Position numbers and translations under genes: made by a program
The notes under the pieces: model-generated
Seen by the model: the letters and a program-made list of their open reading frames with translations, nothing else
Database searches by the model: none
What the model was told of the DNA's origin: nothing
Shown here: positions 1 through 12,500 of the stretch, piece by piece
Layout of the letters: each line of letters begins with the position of its first letter
How positions within the stretch are numbered: position 1 is the first letter of the stretch
From: Antedon mediterranea
Taxonomy: Eukaryota > Echinodermata > Crinoidea > Comatulida > Antedonidae
DNA: 64,000 nt
Reading direction: 5' to 3'
NCBI RefSeq assembly: GCF_964355755.1
Contig: NC_092679.1
Location: forward strand, 14,064,932-14,128,931

Positions 1-720
1 AAATAAGAAGTCAATATCATACTATCTTATCAAGACTATTTTTGCTTAAATTGAGATTCGCAATATTTTAAAAAATACTTATTTTGAGAAATGTTTTACT
101 TAAAATAAGAAGTCAATATCATACTATCTTATCAAGACTATTTTTACTTGAATCAAGATTCGCAATATTCTTAAAAATACTTATTTCGAGAAATGTTTTA
201 CTTAAAATAAGAAGTCAATATCATACTATCTTATCAAGACTATTTTTGCTTAAATTGAGATTCGCAATATTTTAAAAAATACTTATTTTGAAAAATGTTT
301 TACTTAAAATAAGAAGTCAATATCATACTATCCTATCAAGACTATTTTTGCTTGAATTCAGATTCGCAATATTCTGATTTTGAGAAATGTTTTACTTAAA
401 ATAAGAAGTCAATATCATACTATCTTATCAAGACTATTTTTACTTGAATCAAGATTCGCAATATTCTTTAAAATACTTATTTTGAGAAATGTTTTACTTA
501 AAATAAGAAGTCAATATCATACTATCTTATCAAGACTATTTTTGCTTAAATTGAGATTCGCAATATTTTAAAAAATACTTATTTTGAGAAATGTTTTACT
601 TAAGATAAGAAGTCAATATCATACTATATCCTATCAAGACTATTTTTGCTTGAATTGAAGTCAATTCTATTTTAATATTCTGAAAAATACTTATTTTGAG
701 AAATGTTTTACTTAAAATAG
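1..720. repeat. AT-rich satellite, unit about 100 bp
   Basis: About seven head-to-tail units, each with the words aagaagtcaatatcatacta, ttatcaagactattttt and agattcgcaatatt. Unit starts fall near 1, 105, 206, 306, 398, 500 and 601. Spacing is about 100 bp, with one short unit near 360-390. The array runs off the left edge. Short open frames in it (84-275, 380-571) repeat with the unit and are not genes. It shares the blocks tacttatttt-a/g-agaaat and gcttgaa-caagat with the array at 4.4-5.86 kb, so the two look like diverged relatives. Confidence 0.93.
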
Positions 721-2042
721 ATTGTCATCCTTATATTCACACAACGGTAGAGCAGTTAGCACTTCAGTTTCAACTGATGAAAGAATCTGGGTAATCAAAC
801 TGTTTGTGCTTTGAATAATCGATTGCACTGCAACCTAAAGAAAATAATATTGATTTAATATTTTTTATATTCAAGTTTTAATATGTTTAAAAACTAAGTT
901 GTGCTTTAGTTGGGGAGCTATGCAGCCTAACAAAAAAAATGTTATTTGTAACAATGAAATTGGTCACAAAAAAATGCAACATAAACTTAGAGTGTATAAT
1001 GCCTAGGCCTAGGCCTAGTACCCAAGTCCTATAGTTACTATAGCTAATAGTCCTGTATAATAACAGTACCAGCAAGGCCTAGGAAATAGACGTATTTCTC
1101 TAATAAAAAATAGTTTAAAATGCATAATTGTTGTAATTTTAAAGCAAAATGGCTTACCTGTGGAATCTTGTTTCTCTCCTTTAATTTTAGTAGAAAGAAA
1201 TCAGCATTTTTTATACTATTATCTGCTTGTTCATCCTCTAGTTAGTAGGCCTTCTTGCTGAGCATCAACAAGATAATTAATATTAAACAATCATTAACAG
1301 TATAACAATACTAGAATTATCACTACTACTATCGTCAGTTGATAAATCATCCCCGTTATAATAGTTTTTTTCTTCATTAACTTCGTCAGTCTCCTAGTCT
1401 AGGCCTAGTTCTACTTCATCCTCAATTGGCATCCTCGTTTTCTCCAGGCATACTTATATACTGATGTTTCCATCGTCAACTGCAGGAGGTTGCCGATTGT
1501 TATACTCGTCCTTAAAATGGCGTCTTATGACATGCTTGTAAAACGAATTGTAAATTCCAAAGCTTGCCGGGCAGCGAACCACCAATTCCACATGTTACTC
1601 GAAAATTCGGAGTATTTCCATGAATTGAATTATAATGCCTTAGCAAATAGGGTAGCAAATACTGTACCTACTTCAGTTTACTGGCACCAACTTATCGCTT
1701 TTTTTCGGACTGCAACAAACATGTGTCATTATTATTGTCTGTCGTATTACTGTTGGTCCAGACGTTTTATAGATTTGCTTTAACCACCATGGAGGTTTAT
1801 ACCTCCATGCTTTAACGTTAAGCAGTATAATGACCTTATACATTCTGGGTAAAAGGCCAGCGATAATAGTTGAAAAACAACACTGTGTGTGGTCGATGAC
1901 CTAGCTCCCGGCGGGATCATGGCCAACGGTTTTTTAAAGTAATCATTCAAAATCTAGAGTTTGTAAGTACTGTAAAAGACACCTTTCATCGCAATTTATA
2001 TATTAAATGCTTCAATAGGCCTAGTAAGATTAGTCTAATATA
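721..2042. other. No supported gene; intergenic DNA
   Basis: No ORF here has splice or family support. A 97-codon frame at 1490-1783 matches nothing I know. The word aggcctaggcctaggcctag occurs at about 1002-1018 and shorter forms recur at 1396, 2021 and 2150. This is a typical scattered motif of echinoderm-like genomes. Confidence 0.5.
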
Positions 2043-3829
2043 ATGTCGAAGGAAGACGCTTTGTTGAAGATCCGAGAAATAGATGAAGAAGTGGCCAACA
2101 TTTTAACAGGTTCGTAGGCCTAATAATTATATTTTAATCTACCAGCAGTCTAGGCCTAGCCTAGGCTCCTTCCTATTTAGTAATACTGTAGGCCTGGAAC
2201 TAGTAGGTCTAGGCTAGCCTACTATGCCTGTACTGACGGACAGGTGTATAGGTTTAGCTTAGCATTTTAGTTCAGACATTGACAGAGGGGACAAATATTG
2301 TCGGACCTATTTCAGCTAGGTATAAGGAAGGCCTAATAATAGATAATACAATTATAATGTAACAGTAATATTTTGCAATGTAGCCATGAAATATCTACGA
2401 AGGATTATATTATATACACATATTCCAATGAGAAATATAATGACATTTAAAAACACTTCTTTATATTTAATTAATTGTACACACTAAGTAATCCCCGAAG
2501 TGATCACATCGATATTGAAACTTAATGTTTTTAACTCTAAATTTTTAAAAAAACATACTAAAAAAACAAACAAAAAACATACGTACTGCATAACTAAAAT
2601 TGTTATATTAAATTTCTTTTTTTATCTTAAATTATTTGTTAGGTAATTGAAGAAGTTCGAAGGATACTAATTATTACTAGGCAAAGAGGAATGAAATACA
2701 AAAGAAAGCTTTTTAAAAAAGTGCTTAGCAAATTTTTCCAAAGAAGAGTATAATATAGTTTATTTTGGTATTTTAAAGAGAAACACCAGTCCTCCATCTG
2801 GTAAGTACAGTGTATGTTTTTGTACTTTTATCTATTCATAAATATTTTTATAATGGACCAATGGTAGTGAGGAAAATACGTGTACATATTGTGTACGTAT
2901 TTTTAACAGCTTGGTTCGACTCAAGCTAGTGTCATGCACTCCTCCCTTTGACAACTAAAATTAAATAAATGACTTATGAATATTAATTTTTGACATATTA
3001 ATGCTCTCCTGGCCAGCCCACCCTTTCCCCTTCCTTTTACATTGACCACCTACAAAACTGTAGGCTACATTATTAAAAATTTGAGCTACAGTATATCAAG
3101 TTTATGTCCATACATTATTCCACTCATTTAAATAAATTTATATAATATAATGTTTTCAATTTGTTATTTTTGGTTAGGTTCAAAGATAACCCATATGTTG
3201 TCAAATCTGTCAAACATATTTGTTGGGAAAAACTCATCAAAAAAAGTCTGCCGACCTTGAAGGTATTTAGTGTTTTTTAAAATTTAAAATACAAGTAACA
3301 TTATGTACATTAAAAAAAAATATCTTAAAGTGTTTTTTTTAAATCAAATTTATCTTAGCTTAAAATTCGAGGTATATACTATGTTTACAATAATTTATTA
3401 AAATCAAACAATTAAACAAAATTTACATTTAATTGTATGATTGTTATTATAAACATTGATACAGAATAAAAACATCAATCAGGATTGAGCACCGTTTTGC
3501 CTAAATAGTAATATTAAAAATAAATTTAGACCCTAATAATTTAACTAAAAATAATAGATACAGCCAGGCCTGTCTTTGGGATCGGTATAAACAGGGCAAA
3601 GTTTGTGATTAAAAAGTTCAAATGCATATTCCACCCACCCTTATGTCTTATAATGTAAAATTATTCTTACCACCGTTCTAATATTGCGTCATGTTTTTGT
3701 GTTTACCGCCCCAGATATAGGACTCTAAAACCACACCGTACCCAATTAGTTGATGATGTTACACATATTTTAAATACAGTAATAACTAAAACTATATTAA
3801 TCTCTTTTCATTTTTAGGAACATGAATAA
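2043..3829 (+). CDS. Tentative small four-exon gene, about 61 aa, unknown
   Basis: Proposed exons are 2043-2109 (starts MSKEDALLKIREIDEEV), 2779-2800, 3178-3262 (contains FKDNPYVVKSVKHICWEKL) and 3818-3829 (ends EHE, stop). Donors are acag/gttcgt, tctg/gtaagt and gaag/gtattt. Acceptors are ttttaaag, tttggttag and cattttttag-like. Phases 1, 2 and 0 agree across all three introns and the frame stays open, which is the only support. The 22 nt microexon is suspicious. The first exon resembles a short amphipathic helix. I do not recognise the product, and either exon could be a chance match. Confidence 0.28.
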
Positions 3830-4140
3830 AGATCCAGAATCCTGGTCTTCACGCCGATCAGGTAATATGCCGGTATTGCTTTTGGACACAGAAATGGCCT
3901 ACATTAAAGTTTAGCAAACAATTCTAACTACAAAGAAAGCAAAATTAGATGAGGCTCTAGTTACTCTCCTCTCCACTTTTTACCTTCTGGATTTCGATTA
4001 TCCAAAATGAAAAGAAGTAGGCCTCACTATCCTTTAACAGTTAGTGATTTGTGATGAAAACACACCTGTACACTTGACAAAGGCTGTTGAATCATCATTA
4101 GTATACTACATTAATAAATTTAAAGACACCTAATAGTTTA
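3830..4140 (+). pseudogene. Possible decayed coding remnant
   Basis: Conceptual translation gives broken protein-like pieces: EALVTLLSTFYLLDFDYPK then a stop, and later ENTPVHLTKAVESSLVYYI then a stop, in different frames. The LLDFDYPK piece followed by a helical tail is reminiscent of uncharacterised multicopy genes common in marine animal genomes. This is impression only. It could be a broken 3' continuation of the small gene just upstream. Confidence 0.2.
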
Positions 4141-4379
4141 AAGCCCAGGTGCGGGAGAAGAATTTTACGAAATTTGTATTTTACCATTTTAATGTTTTTA
4201 AGTTTTCTTTTGATGGCATTTTATTATTAATAAAAACAAGTTTGTTTTAAAGAAGTTGTATATATTATTGTACCTAATGTCATGTAAATTGTAGTTCTTA
4301 ATGAAAATAACAGTATTGTTAATATTATGTTTTATAACATTCTTGAATTTATTTGTTTAAGTAAAATATTACTTAAAAT

Positions 4380-5860
4380 GAGTATTCATTTATCGTTCTT
4401 AAAATAAATTTTTAGTGATTTATATTTTATAGAATTCTTGTTTCAAGCAATTTTTTTCCCAATATAAGTAAGAATTTACGAATTTTAATTTGATAGAATT
4501 CTTGTTTCAAGCAATACTTTTCTTAAAATAAGTAAACATTTACTGGTTTTTATTTGATAGACTTCTTGTTTACTTATTTTAAAAAAAGTTTTGCTTGAAA
4601 CAAGAATTCTACAAATAAAAATCGGAATATTCTTACTTATTTTAAGAAATATATTGCTTGAAACAAGAAAACTAAAAATATAAATCGGAATATTCTTACT
4701 TATTTTAAGAAAAATATTGCTTAAAACAAGAATTCTAAAAAATACAAACCGGAATATTCTTACTTATTTTAAGAAAAATATTGCTTGAAACAAGAATTCT
4801 ACAAATAAAAATCGGAATATTCTTACTTATTTTAAGAAATATATTGCTTGAAACAAGAATTCAAAAAATACAAATCGGAATATTCTTACTTATTTTAAGA
4901 AAAATATTGCTTGAAACAAGAATTCAAAAAATACAAATCGGAATATTCTTACTTATTTTAAGAAAAATATTGCTTGAAACAAGAATTCAAAAAATACAAA
5001 TCGGAATATTCTTACTTATTTTAAGAAATATATTGCTTGAAACAAGAATATTAAAATTAAAAATCGGAATATTCTTACTTATTTTAAGAAAAATATTGCT
5101 TAAAACAAGAATTCTAAAAAATACAAATCGGAATATTCTTACTTATTTTAAGAAAAATATTGCTTGAAACAAGAATTCTACAAATAAAAATCGGAATATT
5201 CTTACTTATTTTAAGAAATATTTTGCTTGAAACAAGAATTCAAAAAATACAAATCGGAATATTCTTACTTATTTTAAGAAAAAAATTGCTTGAAACAAGA
5301 ATTCAAAAAATACAAATCGGAATATTCTTACTTATTTTAAGAAAAATATTGCTTGAAACAAGAATTCAAAAAATACAAATCGGAATATTCTTACTTATTT
5401 TAAGAAAAATATTGCTTGAAACAAGAATTCAAAAAATAAAAATCGGAATATTCTTACTTATTTTAAGAAATATCTTGCTTGAAACAAGAATTAAAAAAAA
5501 TACAAATCGGAATATTCTTACTTATTTTAAGAAATATATTGCTTGAAACAAGAATTCTATAAAATACAAATCGGAATATTCTTACTTATTTTAAGAAATA
5601 TCTTGCTTGAAACAAGAATTCAAAAAAATACAAATCGGAATATTCTTACTTATTTTAAGAAATATATTGCTTGAAACAAGAATTCTATAAAATACAAATC
5701 GGAATATTCTTACTTATTTTAAGAAATATATTGCTTGAAACAAGAAAACTAAAAATATAAATCGGAATATTCTTACTTATTTTAAGAAAAATATTGCTTG
5801 AAACAAGAATTCTATTTTAAAAAATCGATAAATTGTTACTTATTTTAAGGCAGATACTGC
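4380..5860. repeat. AT-rich tandem array, unit about 62 bp, with an orientation switch
   Basis: About 20 units of 60-64 bp. Each has the blocks cggaatattcttacttatt, ttaagaaa and ttgcttgaaacaagaattc. From about 4430 to 4567 the units read in the opposite sense (agaattcttgtttcaagcaa), and from about 4567 onward in the forward sense, so the array has an inverted junction near 4560-4570. Long frames at 4781-5167 and 5160-5546 only reflect a period close to a multiple of three; they are not genes. Each unit is itself partly palindromic. Confidence 0.93.
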
Positions 5861-6278
5861 TTAAAACAAGAATGAAAAAAGCAATTAAATTCTTGGTAAG
5901 AATATTGTTCTTAAAGTATTATTTCTTGGTAAGAATAATTTTCTTGATAAGAATTTGTGTGATTCTTGTTAAGAATTTTACGATTCTTGGTAAGCCAAAA
6001 AGTATTGAAATACGGACAAGTCAAAATTTACTTGTTTCAAGAAATATTTTGCTTGAAACAAGTTTTTTTTTTCTTAAAACAAGAATCAGAATTTTGCTGT
6101 GTACCAACCAAAGTTGTTCTGCGTTTAGGGCATGTGATGTACCGTAGGCCTATTCTCTACTGGTTTTACAACGCTACTCATGCCAGTGAGGGAAAGGTGA
6201 TGATGTGGGTGGTTTAACTGCAATAATAAAGATTTGTACATAATATACGACGAGTGAAAACGCTAGCTCATTATCCGT
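5861..6278. repeat. Degenerate edge of the 62 bp array, then plain DNA
   Basis: From 5861 to about 6090 there are scrambled pieces of the same unit (ttcttggtaagaat three times, cttgtttcaagaaatattttgc). From 6110 to 6278 I see nothing recognisable. The small + strand frames here are not supported. Confidence 0.55.
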
Positions 6279-6362
6279 TTAAAAAAAAATTATATCCAAC
6301 CTCTGCAGCACAGATTGAAAACAAAAATGGATCGAATTTCGAGTATACAGTACTGTACTTGC

Positions 6363-6510
6363 CTTTACGACGCCTGAGGGAATAGACACTTGTGAAACAG
6401 AGATTGGAATGTTCCATTCATCGCAAATCAATACATTTGTATAATCGTATATTAAATCTATCAAAATAGTATTTTTTAAAGAAAATCGGCCTGTCTTCAA
6501 CATTATGATT
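6363..6510 (-). CDS. LRR gene possible exon 9 (C-terminal flank)
   Basis: The frame stays open through the acceptor gctagagtacag and encodes MLKTGRFSLKNTILIDLIYD then TNVLICDEWNIPI. The Cys and Trp after a last repeat-like stretch would suit an LRR C-terminal flank. The only plausible donor is AAAG/GCAAGT, a GC-AG type, at 6362/6361. Otherwise the frame runs to a stop at 6279-6281. Less certain than exons 1-8. Confidence 0.4.
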
Positions 6511-9500
6511 CTGTACTCTAGCTGTTCAACCAGTTTTCAGCTATTAAAAACAATTATCGTAGGAGGAGATAGGAAAATGCGAAGCCTCCTCGTATTTTTG
6601 TGGCGGGTATTTTTCAAGATTGACATCCATTAGACAGTGTATACCACGATCGGAAAACTCCCCTATTTGGGGCAAATCGTTGAACCTAAATTCGTTTTAA
6701 TCGTCAATAACTAATTACCTAACTCAATTTAATTAGTAAACAGGGTTACATCAGATGGTTAAAATCAGTACCGAAAGTATGAACCAACTTTATATACCAT
6801 CGAGTAGACATTCTAGAAATAAACCGAGATTTACCGAATTTTGCCCTTACGTAAATTTATATATAGATTACTCACATGCTACTTCCGGTTGAGAGTTTGA
6901 AAGTTCCAGTAGATAGTTCTACGACAGATGGTGAAATAAGGCTAAAAAGAATAGAACACAACTTACATCATTAATATTTATTCTAAATTTAAATTGGCCA
7001 TATCAAAGTAATATTAAAGTTATTCACTTTAAGTAAAAAATTCGAGGCAAAAACAACAAGTTTACGTAATTAACAGGTAAATTAATTTGTTTACATTTCG
7101 TCTGGAAAATCTTTACGAGCGAAAGTAAACAAAGATTTCAAACCACGAGTATACATTATGCATGATGCTAATTAGGATTGTTTACAACTCATCGCGGTTG
7201 AGAAGGAGTTTTTACACAGATTGCGAGGAAGTTTTATGATTATGCATACAGAGTAGCCAAACAAGCGCGTTGCATTAATTAGATATGTTTTGATCAAAAA
7301 CTTTGATTGGAAGTCAAAGTTATTTTTTGAACCAAAAAACGTCCGTATTTTGGTTAAATTATTTTTTTTTCAACTCATTTTTGGTGAAAGTTAATAACTA
7401 TTATGATACTTCACTTTTTTTCGAAATACTGTATTAAAAAAATGTTTTGAATTAGTCAAAGGGACAATACATCTTTAATAATAAAGTATTGTGTGTATAG
7501 TTTGGTTTCGCCGAACAACGCCGATATATACTGTACTAGATGGTACGCGAGCGAACTTCATTGGTAATCGTAAAGAGAATACAAATGACGTTTAACTATA
7601 TTATCACAAGTTAATTAAGTTTGTTAGTCTGTAATACTATTCTGCGACTTGTTTACACTTGTGGGTTCACAGAATATAATTTATCATAATAATCTTAAGG
7701 ATATTGTTTAACAACGGCACACTTACTCTTACATGTCAACAGATCGACCATTTGTAAATGCAAACGCATTTTCACCAAGCATTTGAAGTTTCTTGTTATA
7801 CAAAATTCGCCTGAAAAAAAATAGAGGTACTAGTTCGTAGTTCCTTATTAAATTCAAGTAACGGGCAGTCACCATATTTTTTAGATATTTTATTACTTAA
7901 TAACTGTCTAATTGTCTTGACCTCTTCTATTTCTTCTGGTCAAAGTTTAATTTAAGCATTTACGTCCTCTATGGTGAATAAGTAACTAGCTTTACAAAGA
8001 CAAAACACACATGACCTACCTAATGTTTCAAAATATGTTGGTATGGATCGATGAACCTTGACCTACTCTACCTTTGCTACCCTAATTCCGCAAACTTTTT
8101 TTTGCATCTAACCACCTCCCCCCCCCCCCCCACACCCGCCCACACGAATAATTAATTAGCTTTACGAAGGTTATAACAGTTGACCTACTTCTTTATTTCA
8201 AAATTGTAAAAGTTTAAAATTAGATTGCGCATCTTTTACCATAATATGTTTCATATCTTTGACTTTATTATTCCATATTTTGTCCCATACCATAGTCTTA
8301 TTTAAAAACTCTGTTTCCCATTTTACTTGGGAGACTGGCACTGTCGTGACCTTTGACTTACTCTAGTATTTGCTATCCTATTTCCGCATAGTTGTTTGCT
8401 ACGCCCTCTACGCCGAATAAGTAGCTAGCCTTTACGAACGTTATAACACTTGATCTACTTAAGTGTAATATTGTAACAAAAATTTAAAACTTACAAAGCT
8501 GATAATTCGCTGTTGTTTGCAAAAGTAAAAGGTTCAATGATATTTATATCATTAGATGACAGGTCTCTGAAAAAAAAATCATCATTAGTTTTAGAATAAA
8601 TATCTCAAATTATAGAAATTGTTAAATAAGAGTGTGGTAGTCGTGGTAGTGACAGGTGGTACCATAGCAGCAGCAGCGGCGGCAGCAGGAGCAGCAGCAG
8701 AAACAGTACAACAAAGTGACTAGAACGATCGTCAACGTGTATTTTCAGTAACTAAACATGCAGTACATTATTTATCTTATTCATTCGTGTTGTAAAGAAA
8801 AATCACTTAGAGACGCTATAAAATAACACCTGATGATCATCTATATCAAATCAAATATTCTTTTTCATCATCATCGTTATCATCAAAATATAAAGAAAGA
8901 TCAAATAAAGTAAAACATCTCTATGAAGAGATAAAACGGAAACACATCAAAATTCTAAATGATCTTGATACCCCAATAACAAGAAATTATTCAAGCTGTT
9001 GCCGATTATGGTTATAGAAACTGCGCTTAATTATTATATAACTTAAATTTGCATTTAGAAATTAATAATACTTAGTAATCAAATATCGGATTTAAATTCT
9101 CTCATAAATTTGCTAGTGTAATGCTAATAAATTATAAAACAAGCAATAATTTAAATGATTTTGTCATCGTTAAGTTTTGTCACTAAAATGATCGACTATT
9201 AACTGCTTTTGTTGAATATGTTTCTGAAACATGGCTAAAACTATAAAGACATTTTACTATATTCAGTCGGTGAAACAACAATGTCTTTTCAGGTTTAAGT
9301 GTATCATGCAGGAATTGCATTCTTTGACTATAATGGTATAAAAGTTGCTCGGACACGTGCATTAACAGAACCGTATAATCATCAAATAAGCACATGTTTC
9401 GTCATCAAGGGTGATTTCAACCAAATAATTACTGTTTTGTAATAACTGTATAAATAATTATATTATAACAATGTAATTGGTGGTTTCATTTAGCAACAAA

Positions 9501-12500
9501 TAAACAGAACAAAACGCAATGACCAATTTGGATGATCCAAAGACGTATACACTGCTGATGCATTTGTACCACTCTTACATACAGCAGCAGCAATGGCAGC
9601 AAAAAACAACAGAAGAAACAGAAGTTGCAGCATCGGCAAGAGAAGCATCGGCAGCAGCAGAAAAAGTTTTTAAGGTAACAATTGAACTTACAAGTTAGTT
9701 ATCACGGTGGATCCTTGAAATGTGGTATTTCTCAGTATAGTTATTTTGTTGTTGGTCAGGCTTCTATTATGAAAACAAAAATGATGTCACTACTTAGGAT
9801 ACTTTATTAAATGCGATTGTATAATAGTAACTTCGTTTTATCATTTTCTATGCTTTATTCATTGACTGTTAAATCTTCAGAAATACGTTTTATTGTTGTT
9901 ATTGTTTTAAACCGCAGTGCCGTCCAGTTGTAATAATAGTGAGACTTTTCATCGCGACGGTAAAAGAAAAGAGACGGTAATTTAATTTATAGAGTCTGGT
10001 GCTAAATGCCTTCGAAACAAAAGCAACAACGGTTAGCCTCCTCTAGGCTTAGGCCCCTGATCCTATGCATGCAAGCTCGGTTGAGCAGGTTCTGCGTTAG
10101 TCAGGCTAGGTATTCGATTAGCAAATTTAAAAATATGAACTAAAAAACACATAATCAAAAACGGAGTTTAAAAAAAAATAAATCTAGAAGAATCAAAATG
10201 AATTTACATCCTACACATACTATATATACACATATGATGTTTTTGTTATGAAAATAAACAACTTGTGCCTATCATGTATACATTTGCTTTGCTTATGGTT
10301 TAACAGTTTCAGAAATACGTCAACTGTGCTTCGTCTGGTTGAATTTTAAGACCGATCTTTAGATCGGCTAAATACAATGAACGGAATGTATGCCACCTAC
10401 TTTCGTTAATTTACCGTCTCGAAGCAAAAGCTCACTACTAAAAGTTAGTTCTACACACGTAAAAGAACATTTTCAAATTATATTGTCAACTTACAAAATA
10501 CGAAGAAATGGAAGATCATTAAAAACTGTTGATATGTCTGTCAGCAAATTTTTGTCTGCATGTCTGAAATGTTTAGATAAATTAAAATTATTATTTATAA
10601 CTAAATATAACTCAATACATTACATAGTGTATCTTTTAATGTATGCGTATCATTGCTATTGAGTTCTGCGTTGCTGACGTCACGACGGTAGATGGCGCTG
10701 CGTGGACGGTATGTACAGAGCCATATACTGTATATAAAGAGTTACGACATTGGATTATAGTCACGTGATATGCAGATCAATTTGTCTCCGTTAATTCATG
10801 TAAAGTATAGGAGCAAGAAAATACTTTAAACATTTTCTTATATTTAAAAAAAAAATGTAATTGCACATTTTACGGTGAAATATCGATGTGCACAGCGTAC
10901 AGAAGTACTTGCGGCAAAGAATATTGCGCGCGCGTGCGCTAGTACATTATAAAGATCGATTGATTGATTTTGGAACGAAACATCCCATAACTACGTCCTA
11001 TTAATAACAATTATGTAATATTTTCAATTCATAATGCATGATTTGATGACTAAATAAAATAATAAAGTATCGTGGATATATTTGTTAATATATTGAATAG
11101 GGTATGAACAATATTAAAATAATAAAGGCAAATTATTACAAATGAAATAATGAACGAGTCTCTGAAAGTTAGTATTAAAACACACGGAGAGCATATACTG
11201 TATAAAAAGAGGGGTGAATTTGTATTGGTTCATGCTTTGATGTATCCTGACTTGCATGTAGGCCCTAGCATATATTATTTTGTTATTATAGACACAATAT
11301 ATATATGTTAGCAAATTAATACCATTAATAAAATTAATTACTAAAACAAAAAAGGAATATAAGCGTTATTTCATAGACAAAAAAATCTAAAAATAATGCA
11401 TGAACTACAGGAAAACGCTATACAAAATAGACGCGCGCGCCCTCAGCGTGCGAATTCTTTGACACAAAAATGGCTTCTAATTTTCAATGTCGTAACTCTT
11501 TATATATATGGCTCTGGGTATGTAGCGCTGCGTAGTTGCTAGCCAAACAAAAAATGCGTTCAACCTGCCTGAGTGACTCCAACGTCACCAACGGTTGGAA
11601 TAGGCTTCAAAAGATCACTAATTATTTGTAATAATAATAATAATAATAATCTATTTATTCTTCAACTAAAGTTTAAGTCTAAAAAAGTCAAGCAAGATAC
11701 ATAATTTGATAGAAATACAGATATCTATAGTTTATGAACATAGTAGCGGTGAACGCATTTTTGGTTGCGCTTGCAACCACGGAGCCATCTATCGTTGTGA
11801 CGTCACACCGCAGAACTCTATTACCTGCTTGCAAATCACACTTAATAATTTGGAATCTGGATGGATTAGAATAAACGTTCACATCCTAAAACAGAGAGTA
11901 GGCCTAATAGTAATAGGGAATATTTAACCCGAAGTGTTGCAACAAAATACGAGTATTATTTCAAAAGAAATAGAAAAGAAGGTTTTGCAGGGCTGTGGTG
12001 TAACTATTGTATTTTGAATGAATATTGTAAAACGGACATAACGTCAACTAATTTGATATAATATGACAGTGATCATATGATTAAACTAATTAGTAACAGT
12101 AAGAATTTAATAAACATAACAGACTTACATATTACCAATTGTCTTCGGCAAGCTTGGTAATTTACTAAGTAAATTGTTATTAACATTTCTGTCAACAATT
12201 AAGATATAAATAAACAAAATGTAATGAAGATCAATGCAATGCAACATCTTTATAGCAATACTTTAATTTAGTTACGTCTTGCCACATGACAAAGTTATTT
12301 TCACCAATAGGCCTACAATTATGTCGCCTTTTATATCGGTGAAATATAAGATGGTGATTCGCGAACATATAATCCTTCGGGAATGTTAAATCTCAAATTA
12401 GCCTAGGCCTATATTAATACTAAATGTTAATATACATTTTATACACTTCTTTAAGTTGCATATGTTGTGTGAAGACCGGCTTACTCCGTATAGATCATAC

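Noticed and set aside
1490-1783. 97-codon + strand frame
   Set aside because: No domain, poor start context and no splice partner.
4781-5546. Two 128-codon repeat-protein frames (ETRIQKIQIGIFLLILRK type)
   Set aside because: They exactly follow the 62 bp DNA repeat and its near-multiple-of-three period; no start context, no splice sites, pure AT satellite.
9519-9698. Gln/Ala-rich + strand frame starting MTNLDDPKTYTLLMHLY with a possible donor AAG/GTAACA
   Set aside because: CAG-rich low-complexity DNA inside an intron of the - strand LRR gene and overlapping LRR exon 5; no acceptor partner found.
10390-10662. 90-codon + strand frame
   Set aside because: Lies across LRR exon 4 on the other strand and ends at the foldback element; no family signal.
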